Positions 6,921 to 15,914 of a DNA stretch of 64,000 nt are shown here, one piece after another; the first letter of the stretch is position 1, and each line of letters opens with the position of its first letter. Under the pieces are notes generated by a model. The model was not told the origin of the DNA. It did not search any database and was given only the letters and a program-made list of their open reading frames with translations. The stretch comes from Clostridia bacterium (GTDB lineage: Bacteria; Bacillota; Clostridia; TANB77; CAG-508). The stretch covers positions 1 through 64,000 of the forward strand of contig JAFXPH010000002.1 in the NCBI GenBank assembly GCA_017528085.1, given 5' to 3'. The translations under genes and the position numbers were made by a program.

Positions 6921-8198
6921 TTATAATAATTTTAGATTTGAAAATTCTTCAAATTTATTTGCAGTTTCTCGTTCCATTTTGTCTGTTACTCTAACATATA
7001 TCTCATAAGTTGTTCTAATATTACTATGTCCAAGTCTTTTTGCAACAGCTTTAACATCTACACCATTTTCTATTAATCTTGTAGCATGAGTGTCTCTAAA
7101 ATCATGAAATCTACATGGAATACCTAGTTCAAAGTGTATAACTTTAAATGGATATTTCATTGAATCTGTTCCTTCAAATACTCCATTATTCTTAACAAAA
7201 ACAAAATCTATTTCTTCTAAACCTACATTTATTTCATTTACTGCATTTATAATTTTTATCTCTGTTTTATTATTAAATTGATTAATAACACTTTTTTTAT
7301 AATGTTTCATATATGAATCACCATAATTTTTTTGATGTTCTAATTGTTCTTTTTTGAATTGTTTAAAAGCATTTAATAATGTATCTCCTATTGGTATTGT
7401 TCTATAACTACTTTGTGTTTTACAAGTTCCAATATACCAAACGGTTGTGGAATTTCCACTTAAATGTCTTTGTTTTGTACCACCATTTTGATTTTTCTTT
7501 AAAACATTTTTATTAACACTAATTGTCCTATTCTCAAAATCTATATCATCCCATGTTAAAGCAAATACTTCTGCTATTCTTAGACCAGTATAATATGCTG
7601 TAAGCATAGCATAATAAACACAATGATTATTCTTAAATCTATTAAGTATAAGCTGTATTTCTTCTTCAGTAAAAATATGTGCTGGATCATCTGGCGGAAC
7701 ATCATATTTAGGAAGTTTTAATCCAATAGAAGGATTAATCTTTATATAATCATTTTCATATGCATATGTAAAAGAACTTTTTAATACTTTCTTTATATTG
7801 TTTAGAAAATGTTTGCTAAATGATTTATTAACATATATGTTATTTATAAAATCTTGCAAGATATGTCTATTTATTTGAGATACTTTGTAATAACCTAAAT
7901 TTGGTTTTATATGTTTTCTAACAATACTGCTATAGCCTTCAATTGTATGATATTTCAAATTTACATAGCAATGATTATTCATCCAAGAATCTAATAAATC
8001 AGAATAGCTAATATTTGTTTCCTTAAAAGTTTGTCCTGTACTAATATAATTGTTAAATGCAATTATTCCTTCTCTTTCTGCCTCAGCTTTTGTTTTAAAA
8101 CCTGATTTGTTCATAAATTTTCTTTTACCATTAACTTTTGCTATTTCAAATTTATATTGATAGCAATCTCCTCTTTTTTGAACTGTTACATTTGACAT
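6921..8198 (-). CDS. Tyrosine site-specific integrase
   Basis: 425 residues, the usual length of Tn916/phage-type integrases. It has an N-terminal arm-DNA-binding domain (about 1-60), a SAM-like core-binding domain (about 65-165) and a C-terminal catalytic domain. The catalytic residues are recognisable: Arg in TGLRIAEVFAL, HDFRDTHATRLIENG (the HxxR box), RLGHSN with the second His, and the nucleophile Tyr in TTYEIYVRV. All appear intact, so the protein may be active. Start ATG follows AAGGAGG. It lies next to the secA 3' end with TTGCAAAC repeats on the secA side that could be its binding sites. A terminator (8228-8259) separates it from secA transcription. Confidence 0.95.
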   Translation of the reverse strand: MSNVTVQKRGDCYQYKFEIAKVNGKRKFMNKSGFKTKAEAEREGIIAFNNYISTGQTFKETNISYSDLLDSWMNNHCYVNLKYHTIEGYSSIVRKHIKPNLGYYKVSQINRHILQDFINNIYVNKSFSKHFLNNIKKVLKSSFTYAYENDYIKINPSIGLKLPKYDVPPDDPAHIFTEEEIQLILNRFKNNHCVYYAMLTAYYTGLRIAEVFALTWDDIDFENRTISVNKNVLKKNQNGGTKQRHLSGNSTTVWYIGTCKTQSSYRTIPIGDTLLNAFKQFKKEQLEHQKNYGDSYMKHYKKSVINQFNNKTEIKIINAVNEINVGLEEIDFVFVKNNGVFEGTDSMKYPFKVIHFELGIPCRFHDFRDTHATRLIENGVDVKAVAKRLGHSNIRTTYEIYVRVTDKMERETANKFEEFSNLKLL

Positions 8199-8227
8199 TT
8201 TTCCTCCTTCTTATCAAATGTAAACAA

Positions 8228-8259
8228 AAAGAGCACTAACACGATTGTTAATACTCTTT
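8228..8259 (-). terminator. Terminator between secA and the integrase
   Basis: Arms AAAGAGCACTAACA and TGTTAATACTCTTT pair with two mismatches; on the minus strand TTTTTGTTT follows. It lies about 150 bases after secA. Confidence 0.7.
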
Positions 8260-8320
8260 GTTTTAATTATTATTTTGTTTGCATTAGGTAAATAAGTAAT
8301 AAGAATTGTTTTTGAATAAC

Positions 8321-8398
8321 TTGCAAACATTTTGCAAACAAATTGCAAACATTTGCCATGTTTTCATGTTTATGTAAACAATTCCGAAACTTGCAAAC
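8321..8398. repeat. TTGCAAAC repeats, candidate integrase arm sites
   Basis: Exact TTGCAAAC at 8321-8328, 8332-8339 and 8343-8350 (11-base period, about one helical turn) and again at 8391-8398, just past the secA stop. A reverse copy, GTTTGCAT, starts near 8277. The position beside an integrase suggests arm-type sites or an att region. Confidence 0.45.
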
Positions 8399-8406
8399 CC
8401 TTAATT

Positions 8407-11181
8407 TTACTGATTTTTACCACAACAATTTTTGTACTTTTTACCACTTCCACATGGACATGGATCATTTCTTCCTATTTTTGGTTTGTCATTTACAAAT
8501 GGCTTTGGTTTTTCTGAAACATTTTTATTAGGAACTTGATTTCCTGAATAATCATGATTTGCAGCATTTGCAATTGCATTATCAAATCCTTCGTTTGTAA
8601 TTCTAACATCATTTTTCATTTCAGATGTATCTCTTACTTTAACTAAGTGGCTCATAAGTTTAGTAACTTCAAGTTTGATATTAGCAATCATCTCGTCAAA
8701 CATTGCTCCACCTTCCATTCTGTATTGAACAACAGGATCTTTTTGAGCTAATGCTCTTGACCAGATACCATTCTTTAAAGCATCCATTTCATCAATATGA
8801 TTCATCCATTTAGAATCAACTGTCTTAAGTAAAACAACACGTTCTACTTGTTTTAGTTCATCACCGATTTCTTCATGTTTCTTTTCAAAAGCTGAAATAG
8901 CTTTATCTTTTAATTCTTGGATTAATTTGTTTTCGTTTATTTTATCTTTCTTAAGTTCTTCAACATCTGTAATATTTAATCCATTTCTAATTTCGTTTGC
9001 TAGAACTTGTCTATCTAAAGTACCTTCTGAAATCTCTTGTGAATATGTTTCAACTATCATCTCGCATGAATCTTCAATCATGTTTTTGATGTTTTCTGTA
9101 ACATCTTCACCAAATAAAACAGATCTCCTTTGAGAATAGATGATATCTCTTTGTACGTTCATAACATCGTCAAAACTTAATACGTTCTTTCTAGAACTAA
9201 AGTTTCTACCCTCTACTCTACTTTGAGCACTTTCGATAGTTTTGCTTAATATCTTAGATGTAATTGGCATATCATCTGGCAAATTACCTCTTTCTAATAG
9301 AGAAGTAATCATGTCGCCACCAAATATTTTTAGTAAATCATCATCTAGGCCTAAGTAAAATCTTGTTGTACCAGGATCTCCTTGACGACCAGAACGACCT
9401 CTTAACTGATTATCAATTCTTCTTGAATCATGTCTTTCAGTACCGATAATCTTAAGACCACCTGCAGCAATTACTCTTTCTTTTTCTTCTTTAATTTCGT
9501 CATTATATTTTTGAACTAATTCTTTATATTTTTTTCTAGCTTCTAAGATTTGTTCATCTTGAGTTTCATTATAAGCATTAGCTTCTTCAATTAGCCATTC
9601 TTCGTAGCCTTCTTTTCTAAGTTCTTGTTTAGCTAAGAATTCACTATTACCACCAAGCATAATGTCGGTACCACGTCCTGCCATGTTAGTAGCAATTGTT
9701 ACAGCACCATATTTACCAGCTTGAGCTATAATTAAAGCTTCTCTTTCATTATTCTTAGCATTTAATACTTCGTGTTTAATGCCTTCTCTACTTAATAACT
9801 CACTTAATCTTTCTGATTTATCAATTGAAACAGTACCAACTAGAACTGGTTGACCTTTTTCATGGGATGCTTTAATATCTTCAATAACTGCTTTAAATTT
9901 AACATTTTCGTTTTTATAAATAACATCATCTAAGTCAGTTCTAATTACTGGTTTGTTTGTAGGAATTGCTATAACATCTAAGTTATAAATCTCTTTAAAC
10001 TCATCTTCTTCTGTCATAGCAGTACCAGTCATACCTGATAATTTATTATACATTCTAAAGTAGTTTTGGAATGTAATTGTAGCTAAAGTCATTGATTCAT
10101 CAGCAACTTTAACATTTTCTTTTGCTTCAATTGCTTGGTGAAGACCATCATTATATCTTCTTCCATGCATGATACGACCTGTGAACTCATCTACGATTAA
10201 TACTTGGCCATCTTTTACGATATAGTCAATATCTCTTTTCATAACACCATTAGCTTTTAAAGCTTGGTTAATGTTATGAACTAAATCAGAGTTTTCTAAA
10301 TCATTTAAGTTTTCTACTCCAAAGAATTCTTCTGCTTTCTTTGTACCTTTTTGAGTTAAAGTAGCTGTTTTAGATTTTAAGTCTACTATGTAGTCATAAT
10401 TTTCATTATCTTCTTGTTGAGCTTTATCTTTAACATCTTCTTCGATATTTATTTTTGCTTGTAATCTTTTTACAAAAGTATCTGCCTTTTTATAGTTATC
10501 AGATGATTTTGGACCTCTACCAGAAATAATAAGTGGTGTACGAGCCTCATCAATTAAGATAGAGTCAATCTCGTCGACAATACAGAAGTTTAATTCTCTT
10601 TGAACTAAGTCTTCTTTTCTAATTACCATGTTATCTCTTAAATAATCAAATCCAAATTCATTATTAGTACCGTAAGTAATGTCAGCTTGATAAGCTTTTT
10701 GCTTTTCATCATGATCCATACCATTATAGATAAGACCTACAGATAAACCTAAGAACTTATATAGTTTTCCCATCCACTCACTATCTCTTTTTGCTAGGTA
10801 TTCGTTGACTGTGATAACATGAACACCACGACCAGTAAGAGCATTTAAGTATACTGGTAGAGTCGCAACTAATGTTTTACCTTCACCAGTTTTCATTTCT
10901 GCAATTCTACCTTGATGTAATACTATACCACCAATTAATTGCACATCAAAATGTCTCATACCTAAAACTCTTTTAGATGCTTCTCTAACTACTGCAAAAG
11001 CTTCTGGTAAAATATCATCAAGTGTCTTACCATTTTTTAATTCTTTTTTAAAATAGTCAGTTTTAGCAACTAATTCTTGATCAGATAATTTTGAAATATC
11101 TTCTTCAAGATTATTTATTTTAGCAATTATAGGCATAATCCTTTTTACTTCTTTTTCGCTATAGCTTTTAAATAAACCCAT
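8407..11181 (-). CDS. secA: Preprotein translocase ATPase SecA
   Basis: 924 residues, full length. The motor drives protein export through SecYEG. Visible features: DEAD-like motor with GEGKT in MKTGEGKTLVATLP, DEIDSILIDEARTPL, TNMAGRGTDI, the arginine-finger region RGRSGRQGDPG, and a C-terminal zinc-binding tail with CPCGSGKKYKNCC for SecB or ribosome contact. Start ATG follows GAAGGGA. It is monocistronic, with its own promoter at 11260-11287 and a terminator before the integrase. Downstream the chromosome changes to mobile-element genes, which makes the secA end the island boundary. Confidence 0.99.
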   Translation of the reverse strand: MGLFKSYSEKEVKRIMPIIAKINNLEEDISKLSDQELVAKTDYFKKELKNGKTLDDILPEAFAVVREASKRVLGMRHFDVQLIGGIVLHQGRIAEMKTGEGKTLVATLPVYLNALTGRGVHVITVNEYLAKRDSEWMGKLYKFLGLSVGLIYNGMDHDEKQKAYQADITYGTNNEFGFDYLRDNMVIRKEDLVQRELNFCIVDEIDSILIDEARTPLIISGRGPKSSDNYKKADTFVKRLQAKINIEEDVKDKAQQEDNENYDYIVDLKSKTATLTQKGTKKAEEFFGVENLNDLENSDLVHNINQALKANGVMKRDIDYIVKDGQVLIVDEFTGRIMHGRRYNDGLHQAIEAKENVKVADESMTLATITFQNYFRMYNKLSGMTGTAMTEEDEFKEIYNLDVIAIPTNKPVIRTDLDDVIYKNENVKFKAVIEDIKASHEKGQPVLVGTVSIDKSERLSELLSREGIKHEVLNAKNNEREALIIAQAGKYGAVTIATNMAGRGTDIMLGGNSEFLAKQELRKEGYEEWLIEEANAYNETQDEQILEARKKYKELVQKYNDEIKEEKERVIAAGGLKIIGTERHDSRRIDNQLRGRSGRQGDPGTTRFYLGLDDDLLKIFGGDMITSLLERGNLPDDMPITSKILSKTIESAQSRVEGRNFSSRKNVLSFDDVMNVQRDIIYSQRRSVLFGEDVTENIKNMIEDSCEMIVETYSQEISEGTLDRQVLANEIRNGLNITDVEELKKDKINENKLIQELKDKAISAFEKKHEEIGDELKQVERVVLLKTVDSKWMNHIDEMDALKNGIWSRALAQKDPVVQYRMEGGAMFDEMIANIKLEVTKLMSHLVKVRDTSEMKNDVRITNEGFDNAIANAANHDYSGNQVPNKNVSEKPKPFVNDKPKIGRNDPCPCGSGKKYKNCCGKNQ

Positions 11182-11259
11182 TTATGATCATTCCCTTCAT
11201 TGTTATATTCTTTTTTAAAAATGTTTGTTTTATAAAAATCTTTATAATAAACCTTTTCT

Positions 11260-11287
11260 ATTATATCATGAATCGAGCCATTTTCAA
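11260..11287 (-). promoter_or_regulatory. secA promoter
   Basis: -35 TTGAAA (11282-11287), 16-base spacer, -10 TATAAT (11260-11265) with an extended TGA just upstream. Confidence 0.75.
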
Positions 11288-11321
11288 AACTTTTTTTGAA
11301 TTTTTCACACAAAAAACAAAA

Positions 11322-11344
11322 AAGCTTAGGATTTTCCTAAGCTT
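11322..11344 (-). terminator. Terminator of the 11359-12183 gene
   Basis: AAGCTTAGG/CCTAAGCTT stem with a short AT loop, followed on minus by TTTTTTG. Confidence 0.9.
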
Positions 11345-11358
11345 ATAAAAGCAAATTT

Positions 11359-12183
11359 CTATCTTGCTTCATCTTCATTTGATTTTTTTCTATTTCTACT
11401 CTCTATTTCATAATCAGTAGAAATTGGTCTTTTTCCTTTATTATGATTATCATATTCTCTAATAGTATCAATCTTATTTCCTAAGAATGTATAGAAATCA
11501 TAACCTGAACTAGTTCTATCAGGATTATATATTTCAGGGTCTATATCTACACCTTTTTCATCACAAATAGCTGCATAATTAATAATTTCAGATCTTATAA
11601 ACTCATACTCAAATACACAAGCATCATTAAATGATTTAGAATCTATTACTAAACCTATCTTATCTTCCATATCACCTAATTTTTTAACTTTATCATCTTT
11701 AGGTATTTTAGATGCTGCTAAATCATATGATTTAATAACTTCACCTCTTGAGTTATAAATAGGTTCATCATACAAAACTGTATCTCTATCAGGTGAAACA
11801 GTTCTAACGCATAATAAATTCATCAAGTTTTCTATTTTAGATCTAGGAGTTAAGTATCTATCTGCAAATGCTCTTTGTTTTTCATATTCATTTCTATTAT
11901 CTCCAAATGGATTAGAAGCAAAATCCGGATAAACAGACTTTACTTTATCTATTAATTCTTGAATACCTTGATATCTTTCTTCAAGCTTATGAAGTAAAGC
12001 TTCTCTTTTCTTATATCCTTCTTCTAATAATTCTTGATCATCTGTATCTTCAACTCTTATACAATCTTCTAAAGATTCACCTACAATAGATAAACCCATA
12101 TTAGTATTTAATAATTTTTGTTGAAGAAGTAAAATGTCTTGAGATAAACTATCAAATTTAACTACTTGTTTTAAATCTTTCAT
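11359..12183 (-). CDS. Hypothetical cytoplasmic protein, 274 residues
   Basis: No family recognised. Highly charged and mostly helical: a likely coiled-coil region at about 5-110 (LLLQQKLLNTNMGLS, EGYKKREALLHKLEERY), then a mixed region with DYAA-like helices and a polar Lys/Arg/Asp C-terminus. No signal peptide or membrane segment. It has its own ideal promoter (TTGACA-17-TATAAT at 12229-12257) and its own terminator, so it is a single-gene unit between murD and secA. Base composition matches the host. Start ATG follows AAAGGGAAC. Confidence 0.8.
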   Translation of the reverse strand: MKDLKQVVKFDSLSQDILLLQQKLLNTNMGLSIVGESLEDCIRVEDTDDQELLEEGYKKREALLHKLEERYQGIQELIDKVKSVYPDFASNPFGDNRNEYEKQRAFADRYLTPRSKIENLMNLLCVRTVSPDRDTVLYDEPIYNSRGEVIKSYDLAASKIPKDDKVKKLGDMEDKIGLVIDSKSFNDACVFEYEFIRSEIINYAAICDEKGVDIDPEIYNPDRTSSGYDFYTFLGNKIDTIREYDNHNKGKRPISTDYEIESRNRKKSNEDEAR

Positions 12184-12228
12184 TTGTTCCCTTTTTTCTT
12201 ATAAATTAATATATTAATTTCAATTAAA

Positions 12229-12257
12229 ATTATAACAAATCCAAATTTTTATGTCAA
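12229..12257 (-). promoter_or_regulatory. Promoter of the 11359-12183 gene
   Basis: Consensus TTGACA (12252-12257), 17-base spacer, TATAAT (12229-12234), with extended TG at the -10. Confidence 0.85.
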
Positions 12258-12266
12258 TTTATAGAT

Positions 12267-13682
12267 TTATTTTATATACTTTCTTACTAGTTCTTTAAAT
12301 TTCATACCACGTTCAGCAAAATTTTTGAACATATCAAAACTTGCAGAAGCTGGTGAAAATAGAACTATATCATCTTTTGCAGCTATTTCATTAGCCTTTA
12401 ATACTGTTTCTTCTAAAGAGCTACATTTATAAATTTCTAGTTTTCTAGAGCTTTTTAAGTTATCGTTAATTGCTTTTTCTATTTTATCCGATGTTTGGCC
12501 AAGTAAAATAACAGCTTTACAATTATCTACTATTGGTTTTCCAATTGGAGAATAATCTAAGTTTTTATCATATCCTCCTGCAATTAGAATTATATTTCTT
12601 CTTGTAAAAGCATTTAGTCCTGCAATTGTTCTTGTAGGTGAAGAAGATACTGAATCGTTATACCATTTAACATTATTCTTGCTTACCTTAACAAATTCAA
12701 TTCTATGTTCTACTCCTCTAAATGTTTTTAAAACTTTATCAATTGATTCTTTTTTTACTAAATCACGAGTTGCTAAAATTGCAGCACATGCATCTTCATA
12801 GTTGTGGTTTCCTTTTATAATCATATCTTCAGTATCGAATAAATGATATCTTAAACCACTTTTACATTCTTTAATTTTACCATTATCTACTAATAGACCA
12901 TTTTTAATTTTAGTTTTAGATGCAAAGAATTCTACTTTTCCTTTAGCTTCTTTAGCAAAAGATCTTGTTATATCATTATCATAGTTTAGAATTAATTTAT
13001 CTTTTTCAGTTTGATATTTAAAGATAGTTTTTTTAGCATCAATATATTCTTCAAAGTCTTTATGAATATCCAAATGATTTGGAGTAATATTTGTTATTAC
13101 TGAAATATTTGGACTTATTTTCATATTCATAAGTTGGAATGATGAAAGCTCTAAAACTACTACATCGTCCCTCTTCATCTCAGCAATTCTAGTAAATAAA
13201 GGTATACCAATATTTCCTCCTAAAAATACATTATATCCCTCTTCTTTAAGTATTTCAGAAATAAGTGTTGTTGTAGTTGTTTTTCCATCTGAACCTGTAA
13301 CACCAATTACCATACATGGAGCAAGCTCAATTACCATTTCTATTTCAGTAGTAATTATAGCACCACGTTTAGCTTCATCTACTAGTTCTTTACGAGTTGG
13401 AAGACAGCTTGGGCTTCTAAATATAATGTCAAATCCTTTAAGTCTATCTAATGAATTTACTCCAAATGAGAATTCGAAATTATGTTCTAATACTTTTTCT
13501 CTAACTTCAGGACTTAAGTCCTTTAATTCTTTATTATCAAATAAAGTAATTTCACATCTTAAATTATATAGATAGTCTATAAGAGGAAGATTACTTACTC
13601 CAAGTCCAATTATTGCTACTTTCTTTCCTATTAAATATCTATTAAATTCATCTAATTTTCTATTAATATCTTTTTGTTCCAT
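12267..13682 (-). CDS. murD: UDP-N-acetylmuramoylalanine--D-glutamate ligase MurD
   Basis: 471 residues, typical for MurD, which adds D-glutamate to UDP-MurNAc-L-Ala in the cytoplasm. Domains: Rossmann-like UDP-binding N-terminus (VAIIGLGVSNLPLIDYL), central Mur ligase ATPase with P-loop GVTGSDGKTTTT at about 129-140, and a C-terminal domain containing RGVEHRIEFV, WYNDSVSSSPTRT and SPASASFDMFKNFAERG. Start ATG follows GAGGCAAATAA. It is ten bases downstream of the cytidylate kinase gene and probably co-transcribed with it. No terminator was seen at its end; the next gene has a strong promoter. Confidence 0.97.
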   Translation of the reverse strand: MEQKDINRKLDEFNRYLIGKKVAIIGLGVSNLPLIDYLYNLRCEITLFDNKELKDLSPEVREKVLEHNFEFSFGVNSLDRLKGFDIIFRSPSCLPTRKELVDEAKRGAIITTEIEMVIELAPCMVIGVTGSDGKTTTTTLISEILKEEGYNVFLGGNIGIPLFTRIAEMKRDDVVVLELSSFQLMNMKISPNISVITNITPNHLDIHKDFEEYIDAKKTIFKYQTEKDKLILNYDNDITRSFAKEAKGKVEFFASKTKIKNGLLVDNGKIKECKSGLRYHLFDTEDMIIKGNHNYEDACAAILATRDLVKKESIDKVLKTFRGVEHRIEFVKVSKNNVKWYNDSVSSSPTRTIAGLNAFTRRNIILIAGGYDKNLDYSPIGKPIVDNCKAVILLGQTSDKIEKAINDNLKSSRKLEIYKCSSLEETVLKANEIAAKDDIVLFSPASASFDMFKNFAERGMKFKELVRKYIK

Positions 13683-13692
13683 TTATTTGCCT

Positions 13693-14376
13693 CTATAATT
13701 TAATTTTTTCTAGTACTTTTTCTGTAGATTCTTTAACCGACTTACAATCAGTAACATCTATTACAATTGATTTTGGATCTAGGTCGTAAAATCCTGCTTT
13801 TTCTTGAAGAGCATCTCTTTCTATTATATTTTCTTTAACAGCTTCATACTCTTCTTTATTTTCGTATTGAGTGCATTTTCTTTTAACTCTTTCTTCTAGA
13901 TCAGCTGTAATAAAGAAATGATAATCTGTATCAGGATAAATCTTCATAATGCTTCTACCTGCAATTATAACATTACTATCCTTTTTTAAATTATCTATTA
14001 GGCCTCTAGCAAACTTAAATAAAGATTCATTGTTTGCAGAACCACCTACTTTAGAAACTGCGAGTGAAGATTCTTTAGATTGAAGTGCTTCTTCAGAAAG
14101 TTTTTCACCATCTACATAAAAGAAGCTTTCTTTATTTTCAAATTTAATTTCAATACCAAGAGCATTCATAAGTTCATAAATATCTAAACTTTTGCCTTTA
14201 GCTTCTAAATCTTTAATTTTATCTCCTTTTTTCATATATGTGTAAACTATAGATCTATATAAATTACCACCATTTAGAAGTTTAGTATTAGGAATTATAT
14301 CTAAAAGTTCTCTACAAATAGAAGTCTTCCCTGCTCCTACTAAACCTTCAATTCCAATTACAATATGTTTTTCCAT
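13693..14376 (-). CDS. cmk: Cytidylate kinase
   Basis: 227 residues, the normal size for Cmk, which phosphorylates CMP and dCMP. P-loop GLVGAGKTS at about 11-19, an NMP-binding insert (about 60-150), AGRSIMKIYPD corresponding to the GRD-type segment, and lid-like arginines in ERVKRKCTQYE. A GRSI in place of the usual GRDIGT is a small deviation, so a related nucleoside monophosphate kinase is possible. First gene of a unit with murD ten bases downstream. The start follows AAGAGGTATTTT, and an extended -10 (TGATATAAT) lies at about 14403-14411. Confidence 0.8.
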   Translation of the reverse strand: MEKHIVIGIEGLVGAGKTSICRELLDIIPNTKLLNGGNLYRSIVYTYMKKGDKIKDLEAKGKSLDIYELMNALGIEIKFENKESFFYVDGEKLSEEALQSKESSLAVSKVGGSANNESLFKFARGLIDNLKKDSNVIIAGRSIMKIYPDTDYHFFITADLEERVKRKCTQYENKEEYEAVKENIIERDALQEKAGFYDLDPKSIVIDVTDCKSVKESTEKVLEKIKL

Positions 14377-14402
14377 AAAATACCTCTTAAATTTTTTTTT
14401 AG

Positions 14403-14411
14403 ATTATATCA
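14403..14411 (-). promoter_or_regulatory. Extended -10 of cmk-murD
   Basis: TGA-TATAAT (TATAAT at 14403-14408) about 30 bases before the cmk start; the -35 is only T-rich, so it relies on the extended -10. Confidence 0.55.
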
Positions 14412-14431
14412 TACCTTTAAAAAATAAAAAA

Positions 14432-14448
14432 GAGCAGTAAGCCTGCCC
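14432..14448 (-). terminator. Terminator of the 14451-14900 gene
   Basis: GGGCAG-GCTTA-CTGCTC stem (one G-U pair) followed on minus by TTTTTTATTTTTT; it begins only two bases past the stop. Confidence 0.85.
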
Positions 14449-14450
14449 CT

Positions 14451-14900
14451 TTAAACAACTGCATTTGGATCACCAAATATTATTTTCACTAGTACATCAT
14501 GTCCAGAAGATTTTGGTGAGTAAGGCTCCTTTTTATAAGTAAGCTCATAATACACAGCAAACTTTATTAAAAGTGCCTCATAGCTTTCAACTGACATCGT
14601 CTGTTTGAAAGATTTTACCTGAACTGAGGATGAAAACTTATGAGCGTTAACTACAAGCTTTGCCCCGGGAATTTGAATCATCTTATGTCCTGGCAAAAAT
14701 GAACTCATCTCAAATTCAAATAAAACTCTCGAGTGTAGTTTCCGAGGTGGATTCTTTATAAACTCTAAGATATGTACATGTAAAAATTCAAAGAGTTCTT
14801 TTACGTCACCATCAAGGTTATACACTTCGTAGAATGGTTCTTTTTCATGAATTAAATTTATTAGCCTTTCATACCGCCTTTCAATCATCGTGTCTTGCAT
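14451..14900 (-). CDS. Orphan protein with foreign composition, 149 residues
   Basis: No family recognised. Mixed alpha/beta: a charged N-terminal helix (RRYERLINLIHEKE), an aromatic-rich middle, and a C-terminal region ending KSSGHDVLVKIIFGDPNAVV. No signal peptide or membrane segment. G+C is clearly above the flanks: the line at 14641-14700 counts 25 of 60. Codons such as CTC, CCG and GTC are much more frequent than in neighbours, which suggests separate origin. It is a single-gene unit with its own extended -10 and terminator. Start ATG follows AGGAGG by eight bases. It shares these traits with four other orphans in the window but no visible sequence similarity. Confidence 0.75.
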   Translation of the reverse strand: MQDTMIERRYERLINLIHEKEPFYEVYNLDGDVKELFEFLHVHILEFIKNPPRKLHSRVLFEFEMSSFLPGHKMIQIPGAKLVVNAHKFSSSVQVKSFKQTMSVESYEALLIKFAVYYELTYKKEPYSPKSSGHDVLVKIIFGDPNAVV

Positions 14901-14931
14901 ATCAAATGCCTCCTATAGGTTAATAATCAGT

Positions 14932-14940
14932 ATTATAGCA
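14932..14940 (-). promoter_or_regulatory. Extended -10 of the 14451-14900 gene
   Basis: TGC-TATAAT with TATAAT at 14932-14937; no clear -35. Confidence 0.5.
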
Positions 14941-14966
14941 CTTTTTATTAAAAAGAAAAGTAGTTT

Positions 14967-15914
14967 TTAAAAAATTTTATGTAAAACTTTTCTATATATT
15001 TCTTTTGTTATATTAAAGCCATTAGGAACAATACAGCTAAACTTTGTCATACATACTGAACCATTAATTTCCATGATTGATAGATTGCCATTTTTCTCTT
15101 CTGCAACATCAACTGAAGCAAAATTAATTCCAATTGCTTTAGCTGCTTTAATTGCTAAATTTACTATTTCTTTATTTTCATCAATATTTAATATTCTAGG
15201 AGTTCCACCTTGTTCTAGATTAAATTTCCAACCGATATTTATTTCTTCTCCATCTTTTGGAATGTATTCTAAAGGAACTTCTACATATATATCATCTACA
15301 GATTCATCATATTCTTCTTCATGTTCTTCTATATAAAAGTCCATTAATTCTTTTAGAGTGTTTTTACCATTACCTAAAATTACTGGCTTACTTTTTTCGT
15401 ATAAAAGAAGAACTTCACCATCTAAGTAAATACATCTATATTCTTTATTTAAATCCATATAAGGACATACTGAAACTGAAGATACATTATACTCGTTAAA
15501 TAGTTTTGAAATTATATCTATTGCTCCATCTAAAGAAGTTTCTTTAAATACTTCTCTTCCTCCATATGAGTTATTTCCTTTAATTACAATTGCACCATGC
15601 TCAGAAAGTAGCATCTTAATTCCAATTATAAAGTTTTCATCATAGTAATCTTCTCTTAATTTTGGATTAAATACTATTTGATGTTCACAAATTGGAATCT
15701 CATGGTTTCTTAAGACTGAGTATGTTGCATATTTATCACCTGCAATTAGAGTAGATGTAGAAGAGTTTATATCAAATTGGTTTCTAACTGCGAAGTGTAC
15801 TTTGTCACCTTTAGTTAATTTTGTTATCCAATCAAATGATAGTTTTTCTTCCTTTATTCCCTCTTCTTTGCATACTTCAGATAGAATATTATAAAAATGA
15901 TTAACGTGTTCCAT
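14967..15914 (-). CDS. ATP-grasp ligase-like protein
   Basis: 315 residues with an ATP-grasp fold. The central domain holds AIVIKGNNSYGGREVF (the flexible ATP-binding loop region), YRCIYLDGEVLLLYEKSKP and VDVAEEKNGNLSIMEINGS, whose final E-x-N supplies metal ligands, as in RimK- and cyanophycin-synthetase-like ligases. Such enzymes join an amine to a carboxylate using ATP; the substrate here is unknown. The start overlaps the stop of the ABC permease by one base (TAATG), so the two are translationally coupled. That coupling suggests the ligase makes or modifies what the exporter handles, or acts on the cell envelope. Glutathione synthetase-like or RiPP-type ligases are alternatives; no precursor peptide was seen. 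Confidence 0.8.
   Translation of the reverse strand: MEHVNHFYNILSEVCKEEGIKEEKLSFDWITKLTKGDKVHFAVRNQFDINSSTSTLIAGDKYATYSVLRNHEIPICEHQIVFNPKLREDYYDENFIIGIKMLLSEHGAIVIKGNNSYGGREVFKETSLDGAIDIISKLFNEYNVSSVSVCPYMDLNKEYRCIYLDGEVLLLYEKSKPVILGNGKNTLKELMDFYIEEHEEEYDESVDDIYVEVPLEYIPKDGEEINIGWKFNLEQGGTPRILNIDENKEIVNLAIKAAKAIGINFASVDVAEEKNGNLSIMEINGSVCMTKFSCIVPNGFNITKEIYRKVLHKIF

Larger units (their letters stand above)
3264..8398 (-). mobile_element. Putative degenerate integrative mobilizable element
   Basis: Genes in one orientation: integrase (6921-8198), 52-residue element protein, winged-helix protein, BlaI/BlaR, MobC. These plus an oriT-like repeat and TTGCAAAC repeats beside the integrase resemble clostridial IMEs. 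No relaxase or conjugation gene is present. The integrase end abuts the secA 3' end; the other end was not located and may lie beyond position 1, in which case the ABC-F genes are cargo. Confidence 0.5.

Noticed and set aside
8321..8398. CRISPR-like array from the TTGCAAAC copies
   Set aside because: Repeats are only eight bases with 3-base gaps and no cas genes are present.
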